From Deinococcus sp. LM3 (GTDB taxonomy: Bacteria; Deinococcota; Deinococci; Deinococcales; Deinococcaceae): a DNA stretch of 64,000 nt. The notes below the pieces were generated by a model. The model did not search any database, had not been told where the DNA came from, and saw nothing but the letters and a program-made list of their open reading frames with translations. Numbering within the stretch: the first letter of the stretch is position 1; every line of letters begins with the position of its first letter. Made by a program: the position numbers and the translations under genes. Below, piece after piece: positions 43,925-52,617 of this stretch. Location of the stretch: assembly GCF_002017875.1 (NCBI RefSeq), contig NZ_MUFV01000004.1, positions 1 through 64,000 on the forward strand, in the 5' to 3' direction.

Positions 43925-45051
43925 TCGGCACTCCATTTCTCGGGCTGGATGGCGTACTCCTGGGCGACCTCTTCGCTGATGATCCCGGCTGCCACGGCCC
44001 GCTTGAGTTCGTTATCCATGCTGCGGTTCCCGTACGGGTTGCGGGCTTTGAGGGTGTCTCGGAGGGACTGCAGGTATCCGTTGTCCGTTTCGCCGTTGGG
44101 GCGGATGATGCTGCGCTGGTTGCTGGTCAGCACCATGGCCTCGTGGATGACCTGCCGCTTCCCGGCGATGGTGGGGACGAGCTGCTGCGCGAAGATGCCG
44201 ACGAGAATTTCGGAGAGGGCGTGCCGGGCGCGGTTCTGCTCCTCGGCCGGGAACTCGTTGATGATGCGTTCGACGGTGGCGGCGCTCTCGTTGTTGTGCA
44301 GGGTGGAGAGTACGAGGTGCCCGGTGGCCGCGGCGCGGAAGGCGGCGTTGATGGTTTCCGCATCCCGCATCTCGCCGACGAGGATGATGTCGGGTTTCTG
44401 CCGGAGCGCGGCGCGCAGGGCGCCACTGAAGGAGCTGGTGTCCACGCCGACTTCCCGCTGGAGGATCTGGCTGCGTTTGCTGCGGAACACGAACTCGATG
44501 GGGTCCTCGATCGTGATGATGTTGTGGCACTGGGTGCGGTTCACGTGATCGACGAAGCTGGCGAGCGTGGTGCTCTTCCCGCTCCCGGTCGGCCCGGTCA
44601 CAAGGATGAGGCCGCGCTTCTGGCGCATCACCCACTTGAAGCCTTCAGTGAGGTGACCGACGCCGTGCGGCGTTTCGCCCATCTCGTCGTCCAGGAGGCG
44701 CAGTTCGTTGAAGCTGGGAATCTCGCGGGGGAGGGGCCGCAGGACGAGGTAGGGCCGCCCGTGCTCCTTGCCACCACTCACGCGGAAGTTACTGAGGCTG
44801 GTGGACGTGCGGTAGTCGGCGTCCCAGGGTTGACTGTCCGGGATGTCCCGGTAGCGGGTGTCCCGGCAGAGTTTCTGGTGAAGGTTCGTGACATCGTTGC
44901 CGGTCAAGAGGGCGTACTGCGTCTGCGGGGTCCAGACGCCGTGCAGGGCGATCAGGGGGGGCTGGCCGGTTTTGAGCTGGATGTCAGAGGCGCCCGCGCG
45001 GGTGAGGTCGTCGAGGACGGTGCTGATGTTTTCGGGGGTGACTGGGATCAT
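43921..45051 (-). CDS. pilT: Pilus retraction ATPase PilT
   Basis: A 376-aa ATPase with Walker A GPTGSGKST, Asp box IITIEDPIEFVF, Walker B ILVGEMRDAETI and His box GHLVLSTLHNN. It powers pilus retraction and DNA uptake. The usual AIRNLIRE tail motif is not evident, so it could be a PilU/PilT2-like paralogue. The ATG at 45051 follows CCGAGGCCACC; a GTG at 45069 overlapping the pilB stop is the alternative. Confidence 0.9.
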   Translation of the reverse strand: MIPVTPENISTVLDDLTRAGASDIQLKTGQPPLIALHGVWTPQTQYALLTGNDVTNLHQKLCRDTRYRDIPDSQPWDADYRTSTSLSNFRVSGGKEHGRPYLVLRPLPREIPSFNELRLLDDEMGETPHGVGHLTEGFKWVMRQKRGLILVTGPTGSGKSTTLASFVDHVNRTQCHNIITIEDPIEFVFRSKRSQILQREVGVDTSSFSGALRAALRQKPDIILVGEMRDAETINAAFRAAATGHLVLSTLHNNESAATVERIINEFPAEEQNRARHALSEILVGIFAQQLVPTIAGKRQVIHEAMVLTSNQRSIIRPNGETDNGYLQSLRDTLKARNPYGNRSMDNELKRAVAAGIISEEVAQEYAIQPEKWSAE

Positions 45052-45065
45052 GGTGGCCTCGGGGA

Positions 45066-47132
45066 TCACTTGACGCGGGTCAGGACGCTGTGGAGGTTGG
45101 CCTGATGGGCCGCGACTTTCTCCATGCCGTCCTGGTGAAGGGTTTTCAGGCCGGCCATGGTGGCGGCGAGTTCGAGGGCACCCTGATCGCGGGATGCGAT
45201 GGCCGCGCGGACGTCGGGGGTGACGGGAAGGACTTCGTGTACGGGGATGAGCTTGTAATCACCCTGGCCGTGGCACAGGGGGCAGGTCCGGCCGCCCTGC
45301 TGGCCCGTGCCGCGCAGCATGGTGGCGCCGGGTGTGGGGGCGTACTGCTCGGGCATGAGTTCTTCCACGCTGCATTCGGGGCAGGGGCGGCCCACGAGGC
45401 GCTGTGAGACGACCACGCGCAGGGTCTCGGCGACGGCGTACGCGGGCACGCCGAGGTCGATCAGGCGGGAGATGGTGGCCAGGGCGCTGTTGGTGTGCAG
45501 GGTGGAGAGGACCAGGTGACCGGTCTGGGCGGCGTGCACGGACGTTTCAGCGGTTTCCTCGTCGCGGATCTCGCCGACGAACACGATGTCCGGGTCCTGG
45601 CGGAGGATGGCGCGCAGGACTCGCGCGAAGTTCAGCGAGGTGCTGGGGTCATCGGTGCGGCGGATCTCGGTCTGTACGATGCGGGGCTGCTCGTACTCGA
45701 TAGGGTCTTCGATGGTGCTGATCTTCCGGCCGGGCGTGTTGAGGCCCTTGAGGACGGTGTGCATGAGGGTGGTCTTGCCGCTGCCGGTGGGACCGGTGAC
45801 GAGCAGGAGGCCATTGGAGCCGGTCGTCGCTTCGCGCATCAGGGCGAGGTTGTGCTCGCTGAACCCGGTGTCGTCGAGGGTGGGGAGGGTGCCGCTGTCC
45901 TTGAGGAGGCGCAGGACGATGCTGTCACCGTGATTGCTGGGGAGGCTGGAGACGCGCATGCGCAGCAGCTGCTCCTTGCCGTTGACGACCAGGGGGATCG
46001 CGATGCGGTTGTCCTGCGGGAGCTGGCTTTCCAGACTCATGCCGCTGAGCATCTTCAGGCGGTTGATCATCTGCGTGGCGAGGCTTGTGGGCACCAGGCT
46101 GCGTTCGATGAGGTTGCCGTGGAGGCGCTCGCGGATCATCAGGCCCGTGCGTTCCGGCTGGAAGTGGATGTCGCTGGCGTCGTTGCTGGCCGCCTCGATG
46201 ATCGCGCTGCTGATCCGTTTGGCAACGGGGCTGTTCGGGTCGGCGGAGTCCAGGTCGACGATGTCCTGGTCGCGTTGGCGTCCGGCGGCTTCACGTTCGA
46301 GCTCGGCATCCTGTGCGGCGCGGGTGTACAGGGTGAGGATGAGGTGGTCGAGGTCGGGTTCGGAGGCGACGGCGACCTCGATCTCCATGTGCTGGAGTTC
46401 GTCCTCGACGGCGGTCAGGGAGAACGTGTCGGTGGGGTCCTGCACGAGGATGGTGAGGACGTTGCCGCGTTTGGAGTGGGGCACGATGCGGTACTGGTTG
46501 ATGGTGGCGTCGCTGAGCATGTTCCGGACGTCCGGGTGGGGCGGATCGCGGCGGGCACTGATGTACGGCGTCCCGGTGAACTTGGCGTAGGCCTGCGCAA
46601 GTTCTTCTGGGGTGATGCGCCCATCCTGCAGGAGGCGTTCCTGGTAGTTGGACTGCGTGAGTTCGTCAGGGCGGATCTCGCCGTAGCCCAGGAGGTACAG
46701 GGCGTCCATGACGGTCCGCATGGGGCGCTCCCGTTCGGGCGCGGGCGCTTCAGTGGTGCGGGCGGTGGGCGGGGGTGGCGTGGCGGGGGCCTGCGGTCGG
46801 AAGGCGACGAGACCCTGCGCGTACTCCTCAGCCGTGAGGTCCCAGGGGTCGTCGGCGGCCCAGACGTCCTGTCCGCGGTGGGTCCCGATGTACATGCCGT
46901 GCGGGGCGTCCTCTGCGGGTGCGGCTTGTTCGACCACGGGGAACTGGATGAGGTTCAGGGCACCGGTCAGGTGGCCTTCGGGGATGCCAGCACGCCTTGC
47001 GAGGGCGAGGGGGGAGTGGTGGGGGTGGTCGAGGTCGGTGGTGTCATGGCCGTACCGGGCGAGGGCCTGCAGGAAGCTGGCCGTGTACGGGGCGGCGTGG
47101 CGTTCCACTGGGGGTGGCGTGTGGCTGCTCAT
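45066..47132 (-). CDS. pilB: Pilus extension ATPase PilB
   Basis: A 688-aa ATPase. The N-terminal T2SSE_N-like domain contains RITPEELAQAYAKFTGTPYI. The motor has Walker A GPTGSGKTT, Asp box ISTIEDPIEYEQP, Walker B IVFVGEIRDEETA, His box GHLVLSTLHTN, and the zinc tetracysteine RPCPECS / TCPLCHG. It polymerises pilin. Start ATG 47132 has AGAGGC upstream; the longer open frame is antisense. It is the first gene of the pilus operon, shorter than Thermus PilF. Confidence 0.93.
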   Translation of the reverse strand: MSSHTPPPVERHAAPYTASFLQALARYGHDTTDLDHPHHSPLALARRAGIPEGHLTGALNLIQFPVVEQAAPAEDAPHGMYIGTHRGQDVWAADDPWDLTAEEYAQGLVAFRPQAPATPPPPTARTTEAPAPERERPMRTVMDALYLLGYGEIRPDELTQSNYQERLLQDGRITPEELAQAYAKFTGTPYISARRDPPHPDVRNMLSDATINQYRIVPHSKRGNVLTILVQDPTDTFSLTAVEDELQHMEIEVAVASEPDLDHLILTLYTRAAQDAELEREAAGRQRDQDIVDLDSADPNSPVAKRISSAIIEAASNDASDIHFQPERTGLMIRERLHGNLIERSLVPTSLATQMINRLKMLSGMSLESQLPQDNRIAIPLVVNGKEQLLRMRVSSLPSNHGDSIVLRLLKDSGTLPTLDDTGFSEHNLALMREATTGSNGLLLVTGPTGSGKTTLMHTVLKGLNTPGRKISTIEDPIEYEQPRIVQTEIRRTDDPSTSLNFARVLRAILRQDPDIVFVGEIRDEETAETSVHAAQTGHLVLSTLHTNSALATISRLIDLGVPAYAVAETLRVVVSQRLVGRPCPECSVEELMPEQYAPTPGATMLRGTGQQGGRTCPLCHGQGDYKLIPVHEVLPVTPDVRAAIASRDQGALELAATMAGLKTLHQDGMEKVAAHQANLHSVLTRVK

Positions 47133-47181
47133 GATGCCTCTGTGATCTGGTCGATTGGCATGGCTGTACGGTGCCTGTCCT

Positions 47182-47208
47182 GGGGGTGACGAATGCGGGG
47201 TCACCCCC
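47182..47208. promoter_or_regulatory. GGGGGTGAC dyad in the pilB / HD-GYP promoter region
   Basis: GGGGGTGAC (47182-47190) and GTCACCCCC (47200-47208) are perfect 9-bp arms 9 bases apart, between the divergent starts of pilB and the HD-GYP gene. The same half-site appears at 49238, 38265 and 62217. Confidence 0.45.
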
Positions 47209-47268
47209 CCCGCTGGGGGATGTGGGTGGTAGGTGGGGCGCCACCCCCACGGCGGGGAGGCTGCCGGT

Positions 47269-47817
47269 ATGCACGACATCACCCTGTGGCCGTCCGTTGG
47301 CGGCGTTCTTGAGGCCTGTGGGCGCGAGCACGCCCTGGACGTGGCGCACCTGGCGCGGTGGGCGGCGCCTGCATTGGGGATTGATCCTGAAGTGGCGTAC
47401 GTGGCTGGGCTGCTGCACGACGTGGGGAAGATCAGTGTGCCGGTGGACATCCTGGGGGCGGAGCGGGCCCTGTCGGCGTCGGAGTGGACGCTGGTGCGGG
47501 CGCATCCGGTGGAGGGGGAGGGTCTGATCCGGAAGTGGTGGCCGGACGCGCCGCTGGCAGTCCTGCATGCGGTGCGGCATCACCATGAGCGCCTGGATGG
47601 CCAGGGGTACCCGGACCAGCTGCGTTCGCTGCCGGACTTGACAGCGCTCATTGCAGCGGCAGACGTGTATGTGGCGCTGCGCGAGGCGCGGCCGTACCGG
47701 GTGTCGAGGAGTGTGCAGGAGAGCGCTGAAATCCTGCGGGGCGAGCCTCTGCCCGCGCACGTGATTTCGGCGGTGTTGGATGCAGTTGTGCCGTGCTCAG
47801 CGTCGCGTGTGGTGTGA
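47269..47817 (+). CDS. HD-GYP domain phosphodiesterase
   Basis: A 182-aa protein that is essentially one HD-GYP domain. Metal and catalytic motifs are present: AGLLHDVGKISVP (HD), VRHHHERLDGQGYP (HHExxDGxGYP) and IAAADVYVALREARPYR. Such enzymes hydrolyse cyclic di-GMP. Divergent from pilB, it may link c-di-GMP to piliation. The start ATG at 47269 is preferred over the upstream frame. Its end overlaps the convergent gene by 21 bases. Confidence 0.85.
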   Translation: MHDITLWPSVGGVLEACGREHALDVAHLARWAAPALGIDPEVAYVAGLLHDVGKISVPVDILGAERALSASEWTLVRAHPVEGEGLIRKWWPDAPLAVLHAVRHHHERLDGQGYPDQLRSLPDLTALIAAADVYVALREARPYRVSRSVQESAEILRGEPLPAHVISAVLDAVVPCSASRVV

Positions 47818-48249
47818 TCGATCCAGGGGCATGATGCCGTCACACAGGAGGTGCAGCCACTGTGCGAGGAAGTACCCGATGACGGCGATGGTCATGTGAT
47901 TCCAGCTGGGGAGCGTAGGGGTGATTTGCAAGTGCTGCGCGCCCCACACCAGCGGGGCCGCCCAGAGGGCGAGGTACGCGAGGCGGATCGTGGGCCCAGC
48001 CAGGTAGGTGTGGCTCATGCCGCGGTGGCGACTGAGGGCGGCGTAGGGTGCCCAGATGAAGCGCATCTTGCCCCAGCGGCGCCTGGCGTCGTTGCGGTGG
48101 AGGTCCAGGTCCGGCGTAACGAGAAGCGTGCCGAAGGCGAGACCCGCTCCGAGGGCCAGGGCAGTTTCTGCGTATCCCGCGAGGATCAGGGCGCCGCACG
48201 TGATGGACGTGGCGGTCAGGTTAACGGTGGTGTGCTGGTAGCCGTGCAT
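47797..48249 (-). CDS. DUF2227-type membrane protein, putative metal-binding
   Basis: A 150-aa protein with four hydrophobic segments and conserved polar motifs TPDLDLHRNDARRRWGKMRFIW and LSRHRGMSHTYLAGP, typical of the DUF2227 family of YdjM-like membrane hydrolase relatives. Last of a three-gene operon (49215 to 47797). Confidence 0.75.
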   Translation of the reverse strand: MHGYQHTTVNLTATSITCGALILAGYAETALALGAGLAFGTLLVTPDLDLHRNDARRRWGKMRFIWAPYAALSRHRGMSHTYLAGPTIRLAYLALWAAPLVWGAQHLQITPTLPSWNHMTIAVIGYFLAQWLHLLCDGIMPLDRSHHTRR

Positions 48250-48253
48250 GGTC

Positions 48254-48826
48254 TCAGCGTGAGTCGCCTGGGGGTGACCGGCGGGCCTGGAGGGCGCGTA
48301 GGCCGAACGTGATCAGGAGTAGGGTGGCCGCGCTGAGCAGGCCCAACCACTCCGTGAAGGTCGCGCCGATGGCGAAGGTGAGCAGGGTGAACAGGGCGAG
48401 TGCGGTGTGCCAGCTGTTCCGTCCGAAGAGGGCGAGTTCCGGGGCGGGGTTGAGGGCGTGGACGGCGCCGAGGCACCCGGCAGTGAGCCCGATGATCATG
48501 GCGTAGGCGGGGGCGGGCACGCCGCCTTGCAGCGTGGCGTAGCCCACCAGGCCAATGAAAAGGGTCAAGGTGATCAGGAGTGCATCCCGGGAAGTAATGG
48601 GGACGGCGGTCGCTCGGGGTGCGAACGCGAGGGTGAAGGCCAGGACGGTCAGGGCCGCTGCCACGAGCAGCCCGGCGGGGTGGCTGAGGAGGGTCACGCT
48701 GAGGACAGCAGCGGGTGGGAGGAGCAGCGTGAAGGGGAGGGTGCCCCCGATCCGCGAGGCGCTGGCGGCACTGACGGCCCCCAGCAGGACGAGTGTGATG
48801 AGCACGATCGTATCCGTGGGGTTCAT
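48254..48826 (-). CDS. Polytopic membrane protein, unknown
   Basis: A 190-aa protein with five to six hydrophobic helices and little loop sequence. ALFGRNSWHTALALFTLLTF lies near the C-terminus. No family recognised. ATGA overlap with the upstream gene and 4 bases from the downstream gene. Confidence 0.6.
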   Translation of the reverse strand: MNPTDTIVLITLVLLGAVSAASASRIGGTLPFTLLLPPAAVLSVTLLSHPAGLLVAAALTVLAFTLAFAPRATAVPITSRDALLITLTLFIGLVGYATLQGGVPAPAYAMIIGLTAGCLGAVHALNPAPELALFGRNSWHTALALFTLLTFAIGATFTEWLGLLSAATLLLITFGLRALQARRSPPGDSR

Positions 48827-49215
48827 TTGGCCTCCTGCTGTGCCGCGTTGAGATGGTCTGTCGCGAGCTGTACGGCGCGGTCCAAGTGCGCCGTGGGGAG
48901 GTACCCGAGGTGCTGCCCGAAGCCGTCGTCGAGGTCGAAACCGCCCTGAGGGGCCGGGCGCAAGCGACCCGCATGCCCGGTGGTCGTGATGAGCCAGTGC
49001 TCATCGCCCTGCGTCACAAGGTGATGTTCGGTTGACGCCAGGCCGTCGATGAGGGGGAGCAGAGCCCGGAGGCGGCGCGCGGCGGCGGGCGTCGTGGCTA
49101 GAACGGCGAACCGGGTGGTGTCCCCTGTGGAGGAGGTGTGGGCCAGGGTGACCGCGTGGGCGGTGGGGAGCGCGCCGTCTGGCGTGACCAGAAGTTGCTG
49201 GAGTGCAGGAATCAT
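48823..49215 (-). CDS. Hypothetical soluble protein
   Basis: A 130-aa protein with mixed composition and no signal or membrane segment (MIPALQQLLVTPDG; GRLRPAPQGGFDLDDGFGQHLGYLPTAHLDRAVQLATDHL). First gene of the operon; divergent from the gene at 49280 across a perfect dyad. Confidence 0.55.
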   Translation of the reverse strand: MIPALQQLLVTPDGALPTAHAVTLAHTSSTGDTTRFAVLATTPAAARRLRALLPLIDGLASTEHHLVTQGDEHWLITTTGHAGRLRPAPQGGFDLDDGFGQHLGYLPTAHLDRAVQLATDHLNAAQQEAK

Positions 49216-49237
49216 GTCCGGCAGTGTGCGGGTCGTG

Positions 49238-49258
49238 GGGGTGACGGTCCGTCACCCC
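49238..49258. promoter_or_regulatory. Perfect dyad between divergent genes
   Basis: GGGGTGACG - GTC - CGTCACCCC: 9-bp arms with a 3-base spacer, centred between starts at 49215 (-) and 49280 (+). The half-site matches the pilB-region dyad at 47182. Confidence 0.5.
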
Positions 49259-49279
49259 GAGCGCAACTACGGTGAGCGC

Positions 49280-50104
49280 ATGACCTTCTTGCCGTCCTTC
49301 TTCCGTCGCCGGCGCGTGCCCCCGGTGACCTGCGCGCTGGATCCGGCGCGGCACCTCATGCGGGAGGTGATGGAGGCTGGACCTACGGAGCAAGTGGAGG
49401 TCTCGATGCGGGAGGGACGGGTCACAGCCTTCACGCTACGTGGGCCTGCGGGACACGAGGCGTTCATCGTGCAGGGCACTCGCGCGGTCGGACGTGGTGG
49501 GAGCTTCGATCTGAGCAGCCCGGCGGAACGGGGCATGCTGCGGAGCACGGTCCAGGCAGCGGTCCTGACAGCGGATGATCACCTGGAGTTGCAGAGTACG
49601 GCGGCCGCGGCTGGGTGCAGTCTGGTGCGAGGGGTTGATCTGCTGGACGGTGCGGAGCGCTGGACGCCCCTTCGGGCGGTGCATGCGGATGGGCGGGTGG
49701 TCTGGGCGGCGGAGGTGACGCGGGCCTTGTCTGGGATGCCGTTGGAGCAGTACGTGTGGGCGGGTGGGTACCGGGTGGGGGCGTACCGGCATCACGAGCC
49801 TCTGGGCATTGTGCGGTTGATGGCCCAGACGGATGAGGCGTTACGGGCGCAGGGGATCGTGCCGGAGAGGCTGCCCGCGCTGCTCGTGACGAGCGCGTGG
49901 CTGGTGCGATCCGGAGTGGTCGCTTCCCTGCTAGAGGGCACTGCGCTGGACGGTGATTTGATGGTTCCGGGTGATTTCGAGTGGCAGGAGACTGCATATC
50001 AGCAGCTGTGGTTGTCGTTGACGCGGGCGGAAGTGCGGCGTGCGGGGGTGGGAGGGACGGCGACTTGGGTAGACCTGTCCGCGTGGCGGTGGCGGGCCGG
50101 GTGA
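49280..50104 (+). CDS. Hypothetical protein
   Basis: A 274-aa soluble protein beginning MTFLPSFFRRRRVPPV. Internal segments such as QVEVSMREGRVTAFTLRGPAGHEAFIVQG and ERWTPLRAVHADGRVVWAAEV suggest beta-rich domains. TACGGT lies 6 bases before the ATG, so the transcript may be leaderless. No family recognised. Confidence 0.55.
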   Translation: MTFLPSFFRRRRVPPVTCALDPARHLMREVMEAGPTEQVEVSMREGRVTAFTLRGPAGHEAFIVQGTRAVGRGGSFDLSSPAERGMLRSTVQAAVLTADDHLELQSTAAAAGCSLVRGVDLLDGAERWTPLRAVHADGRVVWAAEVTRALSGMPLEQYVWAGGYRVGAYRHHEPLGIVRLMAQTDEALRAQGIVPERLPALLVTSAWLVRSGVVASLLEGTALDGDLMVPGDFEWQETAYQQLWLSLTRAEVRRAGVGGTATWVDLSAWRWRAG

Positions 50105-50155
50105 GGTGCGTCAGGTGTGGCAGCGTGCGGAGGGGTGACGTGTCAAGGTGGTGGG

Positions 50156-50341
50156 GTGAATCATCACGATCTGGCCAATGCCGCGCAGCTGGCTGAACTG
50201 CAGGAATGGGTTGCGGCCGCGGTTGGTGCGGGGCGGCCTCAGCCGGTTCGTCGGTGTGAGAATCAGTCGAGTGCCGAGATTGGGGAGATCTCGGATCTGG
50301 CTGTGTCGGATGTGGTCACCAGCCCACCAGATCATCCTTGA
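50156..50341 (+). CDS. Possible small protein overlapping recombinase end
   Basis: A 61-aa frame from a GTG (VNHHDLANAAQLAELQEWVAAAVG) with protein-like opening. Its last 26 bases overlap the recombinase stop on the other strand. No ribosome-binding site; weak. Confidence 0.25.
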   Translation: MNHHDLANAAQLAELQEWVAAAVGAGRPQPVRRCENQSSAEIGEISDLAVSDVVTSPPDHP

Positions 50342-51308
50342 GGTCATCGGTGGCGAGTTTCGCGTAGCCCTTCCTTGTCGTGTCGATACTCTCGTGTCCG
50401 AGGTGCGCCGCGACCCGCCCGAAGTCCTTGACCTGTTGCAGCAGCCGCGTCCCGGCGTACTTCCGGCCCGGGTGGAAGCCCCGGAACTTCACGCCAGCGG
50501 CCTGGAAGGCCTTGTCCAGGTGGTACCGGGCGGTCATCGGTGAGGCGTACCGGAACACGCGGTCCCGGGGCGTGGTGCGCTTGCCGTCCGTGTGTTCGGG
50601 GCCGCCCGGGGCGTAGAGGCCGCGGTAGTGGCGGGTGGCGCGGGCGAGACTGGTGCTCATGGCGACCAGGCGCTCCTTGCGGCCCTTGCCGCTGCGGACA
50701 TGGACGCGCCGGTTCGCCTCGTCGAGATCCTCCCAGGTCAGGGCGAGCGCTTCACTGATCCGCAGACCCGCGTGTGCAGTGAGGAACAGCAGGAACTTCA
50801 CGTGCACGTCCGCGTGATCGAGAACGTCCGCGAGCTCGTCTTCCTGGTACGGCGGGCGTTTGACGATGCCCGGCGTGCGGTCCTTGGGGATCTTCACGTC
50901 CATGAAGGGATCGGCCTCGGTGGCGCCCGCCCAGCGCAGCGCCCGATACAGGCAGTTCGCGGCGGCCACTTTGAGCTGTACGCCTGCAGGCTTGCGGCCC
51001 GCGCTCAGCATCGCGGCCACGTAACTCGAAGCGTCGCGGCGACCAGGCCGCAGGAGGTTCACGGCATTCGAAGTGGCGTGATCGAGGAACTGCCGGACGC
51101 CCAGGGTGTAGGCCTCGATGGTGCGGGGACTGGTGAGCAGGCCGCTGGCCCCCTCGTGGGTGAGATACGCCTGGGTGAGGGAGATCAAGCCACCAATGTC
51201 TTTTTCGCCGGCGGCCTGAACGGCGCGGCGGCGAAGTTCGTCGTCGGGCAGGCTAGCCCACGTTTGGGCCTGGGCCAGTCTACCGTTGCGGTAGTGGTCA
51301 AGTGTCAT
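50316..51308 (-). CDS. Tyrosine recombinase / phage-type integrase
   Basis: A 330-aa protein. The N-terminal SAM-like core-binding region contains TIEAYTLGVRQFLDHATSN. The catalytic domain has the first Arg in AHAGLRISEALALTW, the Lys strand VHVRSGKGRKERLV, an unusual second box HPGRKYAGTRLL (normally HxLRH), VAAHLGHESIDTTRKGYAKL with His and the Tyr nucleophile. It may act on a nearby attachment site, but none was seen. Start at 51308 by length and domain. Confidence 0.85.
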   Translation of the reverse strand: MTLDHYRNGRLAQAQTWASLPDDELRRRAVQAAGEKDIGGLISLTQAYLTHEGASGLLTSPRTIEAYTLGVRQFLDHATSNAVNLLRPGRRDASSYVAAMLSAGRKPAGVQLKVAAANCLYRALRWAGATEADPFMDVKIPKDRTPGIVKRPPYQEDELADVLDHADVHVKFLLFLTAHAGLRISEALALTWEDLDEANRRVHVRSGKGRKERLVAMSTSLARATRHYRGLYAPGGPEHTDGKRTTPRDRVFRYASPMTARYHLDKAFQAAGVKFRGFHPGRKYAGTRLLQQVKDFGRVAAHLGHESIDTTRKGYAKLATDDLKDDLVGW

Positions 51309-51688
51309 TGGGCTGTCCGAAGAGCGGGCATGTCTTATCTTACCTAAAAACGTTTAGAGCAGATAAAAGAGACCCGGAGCTTCTACAGAATCGCAAGGCT
51401 GCACTGCCCCCAACACCTGGCAATCGATGTGCAGAACCCACAGCAGTTCAACTCCGCATCGGCCGATGTGAGTTATCCCCCTGCTACACCCCTCAATCAG
51501 ACTTGCAGGGGCCTTCCTGACCTTCCTGTGGGCTTGCCAATTTCTATAGCGTGCAGGACGTACCTTTTCAACCACCGTGATTCGAGGTCCGTCATCCCTC
51601 GTTCCACGAACAGGCTTCGGTGGGGCACACCCGACACACTCTGGGAGATCTACGCGTCCCCACAAGATGCAACGTGCAGCGTCAGAGC
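51309..51688. other. Intergenic region, nothing recognised
   Basis: About 380 bases between the recombinase start and the convergent gene. It is AT-richer near 51335-51380 (CTAAAAACGTTTAG), where the recombinase promoter is expected. No tRNA or direct repeat that would mark an attachment site was seen. Confidence 0.4.
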
Positions 51689-52342
51689 CTATGGCACCCA
51701 ATTGGAAAGGTCTAGCCGCAGAGCGCCATCGTGGAAGGCCAACGTGTAGGCACGATCGAGGTCAAACACAACGAACACGCCCAACTGGTATGCATACCTG
51801 AGGGCGGGATCCGCCGGATTCCTCGTGGTGAACTGAATCAGCTTGGCGATATCCAACAAGACGTCGGGCGCTCTCATCTGACTGGCGCGCTTGGCCTCGA
51901 CGATCAAGAGATTATGATCGTTCTCGTTACGTCGGTGCACGATGAGATCCGGTGACACGCCCGAGAGAGCAGCGCGTTGAGCCGTAGGGCCACCAAAGTT
52001 GAAGTTCCCTGGAAAGCGAGAGAGTTCGTTTCGAATCTCATCACTAATGTGTGTATCCGTCACTCCACGCAGGTGCTTGTCTTCTGCCCCATTCGCGTTG
52101 TACTCGCCATCCACGTCCGGGCGAGGGACGAGGTGACCAAAGCATTCCGTGAGGTACTGACGCACTTGTCCTACCAACATTCGTTCACCTAGCCTACGCC
52201 GGACCAATTCGCGGTCACGGTCACAGTCGTAGAACATCCGGAGCGCCTCCTGTAAAAGGTCACGGTACAGCTCCAACTCCTGTGGGGTTGCGGGTGGTGC
52301 GCCGTTTGGATTGGCATATCGTCTGTTGTCAGTCATGGTCAC
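51689..52342 (-). CDS. Putative PD-(D/E)XK nuclease
   Basis: A 217-aa protein. The C-terminal half shows GVSPDLIVHRRNENDHNLLIVEAKRA, the D-x(n)-ExK arrangement of PD-(D/E)XK nucleases, with a helical N-terminus. It could be a standalone restriction-like or defence enzyme; no methyltransferase partner is nearby. It starts at GTG 52342 (ATG at 52336 is an alternative). Confidence 0.6.
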   Translation of the reverse strand: MTMTDNRRYANPNGAPPATPQELELYRDLLQEALRMFYDCDRDRELVRRRLGERMLVGQVRQYLTECFGHLVPRPDVDGEYNANGAEDKHLRGVTDTHISDEIRNELSRFPGNFNFGGPTAQRAALSGVSPDLIVHRRNENDHNLLIVEAKRASQMRAPDVLLDIAKLIQFTTRNPADPALRYAYQLGVFVVFDLDRAYTLAFHDGALRLDLSNWVP

Positions 52343-52368
52343 TCCTGTGTGTGTTCACTTGCGTGGCG

Positions 52369-52617
52369 TCAGCATCCGCTGCAGGGCCCAAGCCCGTCAC
52401 TTCCGCTCCCTTCGTCAACGTGCTGGCTGTGAAGGGTAGCCAGGAGGTCCGCACACCTGATCCGGTCGGCCACTGCATAGGGTTGCATAACTTCTGATGT
52501 CAGGCTGAGCAAGTGCGCCACTTCCGGCACGGTCAGTTCCTCCCTGCCCTGCTGGGCGAGTTGCCAGCACACCGCAGGCACAAGCTGGGCGGGCACATGG
52601 GCGAGCAGGGCATTCAT
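52369..52617 (-). CDS. Small hypothetical protein, coupled to flavoprotein
   Basis: An 82-aa protein (MNALLAHVPAQLVPAVCWQLAQQG; EELTVPEVAHLLSLTSE, resembling a small helix-turn-helix) with a Gly/Cys-rich tail. Its ATG overlaps the stop of the flavoprotein gene, so it is co-translated. May be a redox or regulatory partner (inference). Confidence 0.5.
   Translation of the reverse strand: MNALLAHVPAQLVPAVCWQLAQQGREELTVPEVAHLLSLTSEVMQPYAVADRIRCADLLATLHSQHVDEGSGSDGLGPCSGC

Noticed and set aside
47133..47450. N-terminal extension of PilB upstream of 47132
   Set aside because: The sequence there is antisense to the HD-GYP gene and has no homology to secretion ATPases.
50104..51690. Attachment site or integrated element boundaries around the tyrosine recombinase
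   Set aside because: No tRNA gene, direct repeat or phage genes were found nearby.
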